From Tachypleus tridentatus (taxonomy: Eukaryota; Arthropoda; Merostomata; Xiphosura; Limulidae), in the NCBI RefSeq assembly GCF_004210375.1, contig NW_027467782.1, positions 38,677,771 through 38,741,770 of the forward strand: 64,000 bases of DNA. The letters are read 5' to 3'. The notes under the pieces were generated by a model that had not been told where the DNA came from, made no database searches, and saw only the letters and a program-made list of their open reading frames with translations. Position 1 is the stretch's first letter; each line of letters begins with the position of its first letter. Position numbers and translations under genes: made by a program. Shown one piece after another: positions 1 to 13,273 of this stretch.

Positions 1-720
1 GTAGTCAACTGGTATACAAGTACTTGATTGGCACATTTTTGAAAACTCAAAATATAATGAGGATGACTACTATTTACACTAATAGAGAAATCCCAAAAGA
101 GCTCGCTAATGAGCATCTGGAGAGTCATGACACAGCTTTTGTTCGTAATGACAACGCTCTGATAGTAAAATGGGAAGACAGAAGAGCAGTATATGTGATA
201 ACCACAAAATATTCAGCTAATTTTGTTGAAAAGGATAAAACTTACTTTGGGGAACCAGACAATTTTACAAAAAAACTATGCTATATAGAAAAGTTTAATG
301 AAAACATGGGAGCAGTTGATAAAGCAGAACAGTTGCTGAAGCTTTATGAGCCAAGTCATAAACCCCACGCATGGTTTAAGAAGCTAGACCTACACTTGCT
401 GACATGTATGCTGCTAAATAGTTTTCATGTTTACAAAAATACTGCAAAAAAATATTTACTTTCAAGAGGTATGTCGTAATGGTCACACAGCAACTGGTGG
501 AAATGCATAATTCAGATGGAATTGCCACTAAAAAGAAATTTGTTGCTAGCAATCCTCATGCAGGTTGCAAGCAATAGCCTGGAAAAAAACTGTCCATGCT
601 TTAGTTTCTATTCCACCCTTGCCTGGTGGTTGAAATATGCATCCAAAAAAGTGATGCAGAGTGTGATATCCAAAATGGAAGGAAACAAGAAAGTGTTGTA
701 ATGAATGCTCTGAAAAACCA
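1..720 (+). mobile_element. piggyBac-family transposase 3' part, left copy (pseudogene)
   Basis: A 151-codon open frame at 24-479 encodes the C-terminal half of a piggyBac (DDE_Tnp_1_7) transposase: RNDNALIVKWEDRRAVYVIT, then YIEKFNENMGAVDKAEQL and the hydrophobic HLLTCMLLNSFHVYKN. In the insect piggyBac protein the corresponding GGVDTLDQ carries the last two catalytic aspartates; here the first is kept (AVD) and the second is Glu. A degraded Cys-containing tail follows to about 700. A one-base difference in a T run near position 40 puts the upstream sequence out of frame compared with the right copy. The element is cut by the window start. Confidence 0.85.
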
Positions 721-1113
721 GGTCAATGCAGTACAGACACTTTGAAATATGGCATAATAAATAGGATTCTTCCATTTACGTAAGTATTACAATTCAATAA
801 AGTTATATACTAATATACTCGCATATTTTTCAAGAACATATTATATAAGTAATACACTCATAAAAACAAAGTGTATAAAATTAATTATTTTATTGGTAGG
901 TGGGTAAAAATCATTTTACGCTACATGTGGCAATTTTCACAATTTGTACAGAAAGGGTTATTAACAAATTGTTAGAGTACAACAAGGACCCAAATTATGA
1001 ATATATTTTCTATAGCATATTCAATAAATGCAAAGAGTTAGATTGCAATATGAATTTCAAATTTAATTTCTTGTATCTCATGTCCATTTCACTGCTGGCA
1101 CAAAGATTTAAGG

Positions 1114-1237
1114 TTGTTGTTTTGAATTAAGCACAAAGCTACTCAATGAGCTATCTGTGCTCTGCCCACCACGGGTATCGAAACATGGTTTTTTAGCGTT
1201 GTAAGTCCACAGACATACCGCTGAGCCACTGGGGGGC
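1114..1237 (+). repeat. SINE family A insertion (tRNA-like), left copy
   Basis: A 124-bp unit starts ttgttgttttgaattaagca and carries a box-B-like ggtatcgaaac. It is flanked by a perfect 11-bp target-site duplication aagatttaagg (1103-1113 and 1238-1248), which proves a retroposed insertion. Similar units occur at 13274-13404 and, inverted, at about 15795-15912. Confidence 0.88.
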
Positions 1238-1248
1238 AAGATTTAAGG

Positions 1249-4200
1249 GAAGGTGGAACATCAGCATGATGGCTGATTATTGCTGAAAATTGAAATAAAA
1301 TAGCCAGAAGCAACATATAAAAGACCACATCCCATAGTTTTGAGACTAAAAGATGTACACTTCACTAAAAAAATCAGGAAGAATGAGAATGCATATTCAT
1401 TGTAAATAATATTCATTTTTTTCTGTCAAATAAGTTTTACAAATCAGGAAGAAGAAAAAACCCTTACTTAGATCAAATTATTATTTTGTTTATGATAATG
1501 GATAAAAATACAAACAAACTAAAAAAATAATATTATTTTTAAAACCAGTGGAGCTGAATTATGGGAAATTGAATATTAAATCCAAAACAACTTTAATTAT
1601 TACCATTTTTTTATAATATCAAACATCCAACTGAGAAAACTAATGTTATATTTGTTTGTTTACTGCTAAGTACAAATCTGCAGGACAAACTATTTGTAAT
1701 ATGGGTAGTTACTGCTTCATAAGTTGTTGTCTTTTTTATTTTACTTCAAGCTTGTTCAGTTTTCACATTTCAAACATCTGGAGTTTGATTCATACTTCCA
1801 CCAAACTTGTTGGCCCTGTCTCTGTTATGGCAATTTCTCAGTGCTACTGTTTTTGAACTGCTGATCAGAGAGAAGGCAACTGTTTGTTAGCACCCACCAC
1901 CATTTGATTTTATTTCTAGAACAACGTACTAATTAATTAATTGATTAAAATACCACTAACTGCTCAGCTATAGTGGTCAGTTTGAATATATTAGTTTACT
2001 TAGAAAGGTTGGCAGTGATTTCTTTTGCTAATTATATTTATATTCACTAACTTAATACATACGTCAGCAGCAGAAAGTATACAAGACTTTACAAATCTAC
2101 CTATTAGAAATTTTATCATTTTATCTGCCAAAAACCAGACATAGGCCTGTCGATTGATACAAAACTAGAAGTGGTTACAGAACAGTTGGAAATGACTTAC
2201 AGAATTACCTTTTAGCCAGAATTATGAGTTAACAAACAACTTTTTGAACCATTTACATTTGGACTCAGTCAGTTTTTTGTTTTAACACCTAAATATTATA
2301 CAAAAGTCTTTTATTCCAAATTTGTATGGTTTTTTTAAGACAGGATTATTATTAAGACTTCTATGTACCACAAACTTTAATAAAAAAAGTAAAACCATCC
2401 TCTCTCTTATAGCTGGGCTATTTATTAATGAGTTAGTACTAGCATGACAAAGCTATAGTTCTATTCAGTTATCTCATATTTTGTAAACATTCTGGACTAT
2501 ATTAAGTCCATAAGAACCAATATTCAAAAGCCTTGTACTTTTCTGAATTTGATAAAGAAAAAAATCCCACTTTACATTTGGGTCACACCTCTTGATTTAT
2601 ATCATTTTGGTGATACTGTGCCTCACTGACTATACTATAACTGAAATGATGTTTATTTATACAATGGCTGATTAACATAGAAATATCCTCTGAATTTGTA
2701 AACACATTAGTAAGATTAGATACCAATAAACACAGAATGGAAGTAGCTAGATACTACATATCTATTATTTTTTTTGATAACACAGGTGGAAGGGGGGGAG
2801 GGTTAAGATGAGGATCATACCACTGGTAAGTGAACTACCAACCACAACCTAGTCTCTTGAGAATAATATTAAAAAAATCATAAAATTGGACAAATTTAAA
2901 AGCATGACAAAATACACCTTGACATGAGTACTGTCAAATGAGAAGTGATAATTTGGCAAAATTCAATAGGAGTGTCACATGTGTCTAGAGTGTGTGTCAC
3001 ACTACTTTTTGTTTGCTAGAGGGATGTTGCATGATGATTTACAGGGGAGATGCATTTGAATCAGTTGATTATAAGGTATGTAAATGCTCAAGACGTGTTG
3101 CATATGAAAAAAACATTTCTGTATGGGGAGCAACATTTGAGAGGGTATAATGTACCATACTGGAAGGCAATTTTTTTTCCCTTACTTTTTAAGAACTTTT
3201 CAGAATAAGGGCTTCTGGCTTGAAATTTATTAACTTTCTAAACTTTTATGAACTCTTTATACATATGTGATCAGGTGGAATTAGTGTGACTCGAGTTTAT
3301 TTACCCATTTTTTTCAAAAAAATTATATGATTCTGAAATTTAGTTGGTAATTTGCAAACTTTTGGCTAATGAGATTTGTTCAACCTCAAACTTTCTTTAT
3401 TATCTAGCTAGTGGTACAATAAAATTTGTTTCAGTGATCATCTGGGTTAGGGGTTCTTTTGATAATCAAAATCCCTGTTCTGCAGATGATAGCATTGTTC
3501 CAATTGGTTTAGGGTGTAGTTTCTGAGTCTGTTGTTGTCCTAATTGTTTAGTCACAAAATTTCTATACTTCACTGATGAAAAGTGAAAACTGCCTTCCTT
3601 ATGTTAATGTTGTTTTTGGCACTATATCATTTAATAATTTCATTACATGAAATGAAAGGCCTATGATATGTTCCTCCACCTACAAGTCTTATAATATGAC
3701 AGCACTGTATTATTAAATAGTGTGGAACTGTGAACTTCAATATATAAATCTGTTAAACATATCACTAACACTTATATCTGTAGCAGATGACCAAACAACA
3801 TGCTTTCCAGGGAACCAGCAGAAAACAATGAAATGAAAGAATGGAACATATCTTAGTTACCAGAACAGTGAAGAAAACAGTTTATAAGTACATCAATATG
3901 TAACAGTATAACTATAACTATATAAGTATATCACTATGTAACAGTATAACTATAACTGTATAATAGTATCACTATGTAACAGTATAACTGTAACTACACA
4001 AGTGTATTTATGTCTACACAAGACATTCACTGGACCTCTGCAAACCAGTCATTACTTTTACTGCAGCTTGGATATATTTTTTCCTCATGCTCCCTCCACC
4101 ACATACTGCAACAGAGACAAATGTTTCCCACTCTCATTCAAAATTGCCATGCATGATGTATAGTAACATTAGACATATTCAGCTAAGTTTATTCACCACT

Positions 4201-6111
4201 CACACACTTGACATAGTTTATATAAACTTGTCACTGGTGTAATTTTTCTCGACATTAATCCCTTATTTTCCTTGTCTTTTACTTATATATATAAAACCCT
4301 GTATTGCTTAATTACATATCACAGCCAAAGAAAACAGTCAAAACATGTACATGATTATAAACCTGCGCAGTGACTTTCCGAACACCCTGTACTTAAAATA
4401 AACATTTGAAGTTTCCTATTAACATATTACAGTAATTTTAGAATGAACAAAGCATAATTTAAATTTAACATTATTCATCTATTTACATTTATTATCTTTT
4501 ATTGAGCTTTCAGCTGTGTCTGAATAACAGTAATGCCACAAAAGTTGCAATCACGTGACACATGAGCAGCTCATGTTATCATATCCAACAGTGATCTTTA
4601 AAAAGTACAACTGTTTTAGTTTTTACAAATAGTGCACCTAGTGTTTTGTAAAATATAATCACATTTCAGTTACATTATGTATGTATGTATATTATTACTA
4701 TTTTCAAATTAATTTTTAAATTTCAGTCATTATTCATAAAACAGAAAACTATGTGAACAAATATAGAAAATAATTATCTTTGCTACCTACAAATGTTAAG
4801 GTTTATACTTGCTTGGCATAAACTGTAAACATTGTTAAATTTGGCACGAGAAAAATATAAAACAAAATAATCTTTTTAAATTTTATATATGCATTTTGAA
4901 ATGACAAAAAATATATAAATTATTATGTAAATGCCATAGAATTTCACTGCAATGTATCAAGGCTACCAACTAAGCAGCATTTGGGTCTAAAAAATACATC
5001 CAATCTCCATTTTGTCTATATTTAAAAAAGGTGGTTCTTTAGTACTTAAGCCTTGCAAAGGCTGAGAAAAGAATGTGAAGGAGAAGTCTGAGCTTTTGAT
5101 TTGCTATGTATACCTCATGAAGTGCAGTGGGTTATGTGTAAAAATATGGTTTCAAAAATGGAAAAGGAGACAGAGCAATTATGGTGGATTCATTGAACAG
5201 AATGATATCTCAGGACACAGAAAATATAAGAGGTTCTTATTTTATATTCCAGCTTGCAATATTAATAATTTGAGTTTGTAACTCATAAGAAACTAGAGAT
5301 GTTGTATTGTGAGCTTTATAAAATGTAATATGACCAAACACATCACATGACAAAAAAAACTGATATTTAGCAATCTTATTTTGATATTTATTTTCAAATT
5401 AAGAAATTAAATAATGTATAGTTTTATGCCAAATTTACTGACATGAATTTATAAAATAGTAGTTCAATAATATTTTGAATATAACTCTACAAACATGATA
5501 ACATGCCCTCTGCCTCCAATCCATAGGAAAATTTGCCTCCATGGGGTTAATCACTACAAAAATTATGCTTTGCCTGAGTAGTAACAATATTATAATAAGT
5601 AATTTACATCAGTTCCATATTCCTTGAAGGGATAGTAAATTAATTAGAGAGGAGACTTAGGGAGTAGACATCACAATTTTCATACTGTATAAAATTAAGA
5701 ACTCAAACTGACATAATATTACATGTTTTAACATTTGATTTATTAACTTTATTTGTGACCATCTTTATTTGAAGATGTTGATACTACTATCATGATATTC
5801 TGTAAAAGGGTTGCAAAGTGCAGAAAAGGGTGCTTGTATAGAAAATGTTAAACATAAAAAATATAAAGACAAATTAGATTTAAAGGAAAAAATAGTAAAA
5901 TTTATCAGAAGATGTTAATTCAACAGTGTTTGTAAAATGCAACATAACCCTGAAATTGTCAAGCAAAGTCATTCAGCATAGATGTATATGATATAATGAT
6001 GAATTTGTTCGATGAAGAAAAAATTCTGAGTGTGAAAAAACATATACTTATACTGTGTAAGAAATTTAGCAATAAAATATTTTGTGAAATAAACAACCTA
6101 GGCACACACAC
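1249..6111. other. AT-rich intronic sequence, no gene seen (left copy)
   Basis: AT-rich non-coding sequence, presumably ATR intron downstream of exon 7. I see a short minisatellite at 3890-3995, a tatg microsatellite near 4678-4690, and no frame with convincing protein similarity. The equivalent in the right copy is 24685-29540. Confidence 0.6.
3888..3998. repeat. Minisatellite, about 3 x 38 bp (left copy)
   Basis: Three imperfect units share the core atgtaacagtataacta followed by taactatataagtatatcac or a close variant. The counterpart in the right duplication copy is at about 27318-27430. Confidence 0.75.
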
Positions 6112-6287
6112 CTTTTCTTTTCTGATTTCTCTAATGTAGTCATAACTCGGTCATAATACTTGGCTAAATGGAAGTGACCTTCTTCCCATTCAGGCTGAAT
6201 GGCAACCACATCTCGGTACATTAGAATAAGGGCATTACTCTCCAAGACAGCCGATTCTTCACTATATTTGGCAAGCATTAATGTTGC
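6112..6287 (-). CDS. ATR: ATR exon 7, left duplicate (176 nt, intact)
   Basis: By eye this is identical to 29541-29716, including the acceptor ttattag, the donor gtgtgt and the PEWEEGHFHLAKYYDR core. The frame is open and phases are 0 in, 2 out. Because it is equivalent to the right copy it could substitute for it in a transcript, but it cannot be added after it without breaking the frame. Confidence 0.9.
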
Positions 6288-7141
6288 CTAATAAAGATAA
6301 CAGAAAGTGGTATTACAATAAATGAACTTAGTTATCTTAAATTATTTCATATGCTCTATATTATTCATGTGGTCCTAAGCAAAATTTATACAGAGATGGA
6401 ACTACCACAATATTCAGATTTGAATTTAGTCAAAACACCCAATCTACATTATGATTTTATATCTACACACTAATAACCCAAATGGAAGGAGAAGATACCA
6501 ATAGTTTAGGGTGATGGAATAATATTTTACATTATTTGATCAGACTGAAGCTTCAAATTTTACAGTTGAATAAACTATTAAAACTCTGGAGGATTTAACA
6601 GTGTAACAAAGGCAGTATATATTTCACAAAAATATTAGATATTTTGAAATGAGAATGGAAAACTTCAGCTTTCTTAAATCATAACTTACCATTAGAAAAG
6701 TTAAAAATGAAGCACTTATTATGTATTTTTGCTTTTGTTAAAATACCCAAAAAAGAAATACCATTGTTAACTCTCTCAACATGGGCTTGGTTGACTTGAC
6801 TGACCACAAGACCTCTTTGCACTCATTTCTACTCTTTTTATATTTAATACTTCTAACTTTCAATACAGTGTATCTGTCCTCACAAAATTTGGCATACTTT
6901 CAGTTAACATTCCAAGTCATTCACATACAAAATCATATCTTTAGTGAAGAATTAAAAAAAAATACAATGGAGATTTTTTCACGAATTTATTGAGCATTTA
7001 CTTTGAATAGTCCACAGGCAAAGTAATTTTCATATTAAAATAAAAAAAATACTTTTTGTCACCTCAAGAATCTCAAATTTCCTTTGTGTAGTCCCTATAA
7101 TCTCCTAAGTAATACATTTCAAACAATTTTTGTTCCAGTAA

Positions 7142-7591
7142 AAGTTTATAGTTCATGTTATTTTCTTTACCCTATCTCAAAATAAAATCAGTCAATTTTA
7201 GATACCTTGTAAGCACCAGAAAAAAACAACCAAAAAAAGTACCCATCTTTTCTTTCTAGAATGACTTAAATTGTAACATAAACCTACATTCTTTTATCCC
7301 AAGTAGTTTTAAGCTCATAGCAGAATAAACCTACTTATAACTAAACCACTAACCCACCATTATGAGATGTTAATCACCTGGGAAACATGCAGTTCACATT
7401 ACATTAATGAATTACATTACTTGTGAGTTGCTTGCTCATAAAAAAAATATTACTTAATTTGTCTGAACTAAACTACACTAAAAGGATACTTATTTTTACA
7501 CTTTAGTTACTTTTATAAATAAACATAAAAATAAACATGAAAAATAAAATGCTTAATCATTTTCATTTTTTCTTGCTATTGACTATTAAAG
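7142..7591 (+). repeat. Dispersed repeat R1, about 450 bp, left copy
   Basis: This segment matches 30572-31022 directly (as part of the large duplication) and 35684-36119 in inverted orientation with more divergence, roughly 90 percent by eye. The third, unlinked copy shows it is a repeat in its own right. No open frame or terminal repeats were recognised. Confidence 0.75.
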
Positions 7592-8307
7592 AGACTTCAT
7601 CCTAATTATGCTAGACTCCTAATAGTAATGCATTTAATAATTTGTATTTAATTAAATAATGCACCAAACAATATAGATTTCTCAAAATTTTCCCTGGCTT
7701 TCCGGCTATGTGACAAAAGTCGTTACAAATTCATTCAACGTAGTTGTTAACTTTCTTGTAAGAATGACGTTTGTACTCGAAAGTGACATCAACATTTCAG
7801 AACATTGTACAATATGCCATTTGATACATAAAACCTTGACTTTCTATTGATCATAGGTAACATATCATTAAATATAGAGAACAACTGATGAATTATGAAA
7901 GGCATGATGTGACAGGAAGGGTCTGATTTTCTCTTTGATAGCTCTGTAACCAAACAGAATTGAAGGCTATAAAAAATCTGGTTTGTCTGAGTCATGATGA
8001 GTTTATAGAGAGAAATTTACTTTGAATTTTTTACTTTTCTGAATAGTGGTTGATAAAATATGAAAGATGACATGCTAGAAGAAAAGGTGTCAGAACAGAA
8101 GAAATACATGATTTTAAATATTGTAGAATTTAAAACTTATACACTATTAAAATATGGATTATTAGCTATGCTATTGTAATTAGTATAACACAAACACGAA
8201 GTAGTTTAATAAACTTCTGAATGTAAGACACTTAAACTTTGTATCTTATACATTAAAGAATAACACACAATATTAAAATAGATAAACAATCAATCACATT
8301 TTAAATT

Positions 8308-8626
8308 CAGGCCAACCTACAGCCTATAAAATGTTGACTCTATTTGGTTGGGGCCAATTGAAAGTGTGAGAGTTGGCAGGCCATAACATTTCTTTCTATA
8401 AAATAAGCAAAAAAGAGTCCTTTATATTTTCTACCAACTATAAAACTAATCAAATTTCTATTAAATTGTGATATAGAAACTCTTAAATTTAATAACAGAT
8501 GAAAAATAATTCATCAGATAAAAAACAAAAACTATCAAATTTAAGCACTATAATTTCATGTCATGAGCTGTATAGTGAGTTGGTGAACCAAATCTGACCT
8601 GCAGGCCACATGTTGTATACCTCTGT
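8308..8626. mobile_element. Possible hAT-like non-autonomous element (left copy)
   Basis: The right end reads ggccacatgttgtatacctc, and the left end reads cag then gccaacctacagcc. Reversed, the right end is close to the CAGNGGTNNNCAAC...GGCC ends seen in many hAT MITEs. The interior is non-coding and AT-rich. The target-site duplication was not resolved. Counterpart at 31742-32059. Confidence 0.4.
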
Positions 8627-8725
8627 TCTACATGTTTAATATTTTCTACATTATCATCAGCAAAAAGTATCTAAGTAATGTAACATAAGTGTTAAAACTT
8701 CTGTATAAGTAGCATCCATTATTAC

Positions 8726-8846
8726 CTTGGCACAAGCAGCAGCCTCTTTCTGTTTTTTGAGATGGGTTATTCTTGAACTGAGAAACATCTGGAAAATGTT
8801 CCTGAATTCCTTTCTGAAGAATATTGATAGCTTGTTCCTGTTCATT
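8726..8846 (-). pseudogene. ATR: ATR exon 6, left duplicate (121 nt, frameshifted)
   Basis: This is the same exon as 32160-32279, with identical splice sites, but a run of five A (coding strand) has become six, so the length is 121 nt and the last third reads out of frame after residue NPSQK. The change sits in a homopolymer, the commonest long-read consensus error, so real inactivation and sequencing error cannot be told apart here. It lies in the left copy of the duplication, downstream of the right copy in gene order. Confidence 0.85.
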
Positions 8847-10014
8847 CTGTATAACAAGTCACAAAATAAGCATACAGGTACCAGAGTACTAGCTGGCTAT
8901 TAAAATTTTAGAAACATGACAAGTTTGCATATCATATAACTGATATCAATATCTACTGAAAACTTAAAAACATTTAAAACCTCAATTTTTATATACATAT
9001 CAATTTTGACATAATTTTAAAATAATATTGATTTACTACTGATTCACATGTATGTTTCTACAAATATCTTGTACAACATCCATTTTGAAGATTCTTTACT
9101 TGATAACACTGTGTTATCAACCCTTCTGTTTCATTAAATTTTAATATCACCAGAGGAAGAGTGTTCAGGCTATTTATCATTTTTTGTGGTATAAATTTTT
9201 ATTCTCCATTTTTCTTTAATACTAGACCACAGTAAGATGTAACAGGGTCATTCAGTACAGTGGTTACAAATCTACATTATCACGAATAAAATACAGTATT
9301 AGGCCTAGATGAGTAATAACAAAATATTATACAGATAGATCAAAGACTAGATTATCCCAAGTACAGTTCAAGAAAAGAACTAGTTGAATAACAGGATTAT
9401 TCTATACAGAGATCTTAGTTTACACTATCACAAGTACAGTTCAACATTAGGCACAGTTGAATGGAAACAGGATCGTTTAATACAGTGATCTAAGACTATA
9501 TTATCACAAGTACAATTTAATATTAGGTTAAGAAAAGTGACACATGATCATTCAATTTGAGGTGTTATAGTTTAAAAGTCAGATATAACTTTTCAATCAG
9601 TAGGGGAAAAAATATATAGAAAGCTAGTACATCAGAAATATATGATAATATTTTAAAATGTAAGATTTTTCACAGAAAACTTACTGTTCATTATTTTAAC
9701 CCAAACCACATAACATTAAATACTCAAAACAAATCAAACTCACTTTAAACTATAAATCTTACAATTCAAGAGAGCAACACTCATTTGGAAATTGTTAACT
9801 TTCATGTAATCTAAAACCTACAGTGTTGAATTTGTTCACAAGTAAAAGTAAGTTGAAGTTAATACCTACATCAATGTGCCCTCTATCTTATATTGATAGT
9901 GTTCATAAACACCTCCGCACAATACTGACATTTTTCGAGATAGACCAATCCACAGTCCCTCCCTCAGACATGAATGTCTGCATAGACTGTGGACATACTA
10001 AAAGAAATATATAA
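8847..10014. other. ATR intron with a degenerate ~80-bp tandem repeat (left copy)
   Basis: Non-coding. From about 9240 to 9560 there are roughly four diverged units of about 80 bp sharing acaggatcatt, tacagtgatctaagac and attatcacaagtacagttca. The right copy carries the same at about 32680-32995. Nothing else was recognised. Confidence 0.6.
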
Positions 10015-11581
10015 TACTAACAACATAGTGAGGAACTGCACCACAGCCACAACAGGCATGTTACACACTCAGAAACTAAACTGTGCAGTGGATGTGGAAC
10101 TTGAAATGATATGTTATAATCACTGGCCAAGCCCCAACCACATATCCAAGGTATCACTGTTCAGGGTTGGAATCACAGGATCATGGTTCCTAAATCCCAT
10201 GTTGGTGGATAAGGCATTTGGATCATAATATATATATGTGTGTGTGAGACAGGATGGATCCAAACCCATAGCTACAGAGTGATGCATCTGGAATCATAAG
10301 AAGTAAATAAATAACACCAATGTGGACAAGCCCTTTCCTCAAACTGAAGAAGTCCAAAAGCAAAACCACAGATTTGGAATAACATGACACTGCATGCAAT
10401 ATTTAACCTGAGGAAACAGAACTTATCCAACCTGAAATTACAGACACTCATCCTCTCTCCCTAGCCAAGTGGGCAGCATAAATTCCATTTGTCCCTGGAA
10501 TTACTGGAAAGATATGGAACAAACTGTGATGAACCAAAAACACAGAATGGGACTACACTGCATCCACAATTATGAAGTGACAATGAACAATGTACTGAAC
10601 CAACATTAATCAAGAAGAAAGACCACACCAAACCCAACTGGATAGCTGAGTGTCGAAACTGAACTACTCTTACGAGTAAGCTCCTGTTTAAGCTGGTGCT
10701 GCTCCTACCAAAATCTGGAAAAAAACAACACTCAAAATCCTGAGTAGAAAGGTTTCTAACTGGGGGCAGGGGTAGTGCACATTAGAGAAGTCCTAAAAAA
10801 CAATGCTCTAGAATCAGCAAAGTAAGTGAACCAAATTTCCTAAATTTCTAAAAGCACACTGACCCTGATTTATTCAATCCACTGATGCAGAGATGGGGAA
10901 GAACCCCTTATGCTTTATTCATTATATTTTCTGAGTGGTAATCCAGCATAGTAGAGTAATACCACTCAGTCTGTCTCTGTGTGGTTGTATGTGACACCAC
11001 ATTTCCACAGAACCTGTAACAACCTAGATAAAGTATACTGTGTCAGTAGTTGCTAGAGTGAATTTGGTTTGATAAAAGCACACTTGATTGGGCAACACTC
11101 ACCAAAAAGTAGAATTTTGAAATTAAAAAAAAAAGAGAGAAGATTAGTGATGAAAATACTCACCTTTCAGTATAACCTAGCAGATGAGGTTAACATAGAT
11201 GTAGGGTAGTAAAAAAACCCTCAAAGAAAGATAATGCCAGATTATGTAAATAATGTGAGATAAAAGTATTGGGGAAGGTTCACACACAAGCTCAGAATGT
11301 CCTCCAGTGAGCAATTCAACTGGGCCACGATGAACATAGAAATGTGATGAATCTGATAAGTTGAGACTTGTAGAATTTTCCTTGCCTTCAGAGAGAGCCC
11401 ATAAAAATCAATATGGATCAATTCTACCCCTCATCCCATTGAGGTAACCAGAGGTAAGCCCTGGGAAACTAAAGAGACACAATAAATAAAAAGCCATTGT
11501 CCAGCACCACTAAAACCTTTAGTTTAGGCAACCTAACACCTCAAGGCCTTCATTAGACATAAGAAACAATGGGGACCCATC
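10015..11581. repeat. Unidentified less AT-rich block, left copy
   Basis: From about 10.0 kb the base composition becomes visibly less AT-rich and poly-A/T tracts thin out up to the end of the duplication. The right copy starts at about 33450 and the same texture continues past the duplication end to about 37.65 kb. Both strands have only short open frames without recognisable domains. It looks like a long dispersed element or its remains, but I cannot name a family. Confidence 0.35.
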
Positions 11582-13273
11582 GTGGAATAGATGAATCAGT
11601 CCTTCATTTTCTCTTTCTTCATACTTTTAATTTACCTTGCAGTTCTTTCACACCTGTTTTTTATGCAATTTTGACCTCTAAGTCTGAACCATTACATCTA
11701 CACTGTCACTTTCTTCTTTTCCTGTATCAATGTTACTTTATCAATACAGGATCAGCACACTTAATCACTGAATGTTGTAGCATGTTGACATCTGTTTTGT
11801 GGCCAGCTGTAGATCAAATTTTCACAAAAGTGTGCAACAGTTATCTGTATTTTTTGGCCAATCAGGTTTTGGTAAAGGTATCAACCAATTAACTAAAGAT
11901 CCAAAGTGACTGCAAAGTGCAATTATCTACCCATGCTGTTTTTGGTCTTGTATCTGAATTTGTTTAATAATGAAAAACTATTTAATATTATAAAACTAGT
12001 TTTCATAGTTTAAAACTTGCACATAAAGAGTCATTAATACAATTAAGTTATAAAGAGAAGTACTTGCCCTGTTAAGTGCTCTTGAAGCTTTACTAGTTGC
12101 TTCACGTACAAGTGACAGTAAGAATAAAACCATAATAACCTGTAGGACTCACTCAACCACTAGAAATACCTTTTTTCTTATTACAATACAGCCACAATTC
12201 AAAGCACGTTTTCACCATTGCCCTTAAAGTCTAAAATTGTAAATTTACAATTTATGTAGTCCCTACTTATAAGTTATATACTAATAATTTCATTTTAAAA
12301 TGTTGTCCAAATCTACTTACATAATTCGGCAGACACTACTTGTAATGAGAATGAACAATTATTAATTATGTGGTTAACTAACTCGTTTTCGTATTAACCC
12401 TCACAGACTAGCATTAGGCTTAGCAGCTACAGTAAATTCAAGTTACAGTACATTTTACAAGTACAAATATTGCACTGGTTAATATTTACAATGTCCTTGT
12501 ACACGACAATAAAATTTAAATATGTTTCACTTTGATAATTTTTCTTCTTGTAAATTTTCTTTCCTGATTCGTTTGGTTTTTCCTTGGGGCATCACTTCAC
12601 ATAAATAAATCTATAAACATTTTACTGCATCATATCTTTTAACCCCAACGTATTGAATGCAATATTTTGCTTGCAAATTGTCAGTGACCTGCGTAGTAAG
12701 CTACATGTGTTATCGAGCGACTTCAACAATTCCAAAAAAGTGCCAAGCGAATCTGCAAAAAATTCTCGTCATATTAAGAATATTAAAAGCGTACATGTAT
12801 GCTTATATTCTTGTCATTGTTAGCAGAATGGAATATTTTGTAATTCTAACAGTATTATGAGGTTAAAGGTGACAAATAGGACTTGGATGATATCACAATA
12901 GTTGTCTCCAGATCCTAAGGTAAGTAATTAATGTGATTTTAATCTGTAATGTTTAATATTGCATTAGTACTAAAACTGGTACTCATGCCCACGAAATGTG
13001 TAAAACTAAAATTCTACGTCGGATGTTGATCAAAGCTGGTAGTAGCGGTAGTTGTGAGTTTATTATTGCAATTACAAACTATTAATTAAAGTACTTCAAA
13101 GTGTATATGAGATTGGGATAAATGGCTCATTTATTATTTGAGTTCATAATGTTTTGTGATACAATAACTTGTAAGTTACTCAAAATTTCGAATAGAAAGA
13201 CTTACATTTTCAAAGCAGTATAGTTTTGTAATAAACTTTTCAAATTCCGAGTGAAAATTCGTTGGACATCAGT
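11582..13273. other. Unique sequence after the duplication end
   Basis: No homology to the right copy begins here. An open frame of 107 codons at 11569-11892 shows no recognisable domain. From about 12640 to 13080 the sequence has more CpG than its surroundings and contains a donor-like aaggtaagt at 12918; this could be the edge of a regulatory or first-exon region but nothing proves it. Confidence 0.4.

Larger units (their letters stand above)
6288..8725. other. ATR intron between exons 6' and 7', with dispersed repeats (left copy)
   Basis: Intronic DNA between the two duplicated ATR exons. It contains a repeat at 7142-7591 that recurs inverted at 35684-36119 and a hAT-like short element at 8308-8626. 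No other coding signal was seen. The right-copy equivalent is 29717-32159. Confidence 0.6.
1..11581 (+). repeat. Large direct duplication, left copy
   Basis: The whole interval aligns collinearly with 23437-35093 and includes the same piggyBac tail, SINE insertion, two ATR exons and minisatellites. It runs off the left edge of the window, so its true start is unknown. By eye I see only about 8-10 substitutions (for example at 1725, 1923, 2716, 7762, 9474, 10651) but several dozen one-base homopolymer indels. Homology ends at about 11581. Confidence 0.97.

Noticed and set aside
5075-5281. Open frame containing VKIWFQKWKRRQSN, which resembles helix 3 of a homeodomain (also at 28505-28711)
   Set aside because: Only the WFQ neighbourhood matches. 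The expected Asn and Arg-Arg order is absent, helices 1 and 2 are not recognisable upstream, and the surroundings are AT-rich intronic sequence. Probably chance.
12060-12140. Minus-strand frame reading LVREATSKASRALNR as a possible first coding exon
   Set aside because: The downstream boundary aggcaagt would be a rare GC donor, no partner exon was found, and the protein is not recognised. Kept only as part of a low-scored finding.
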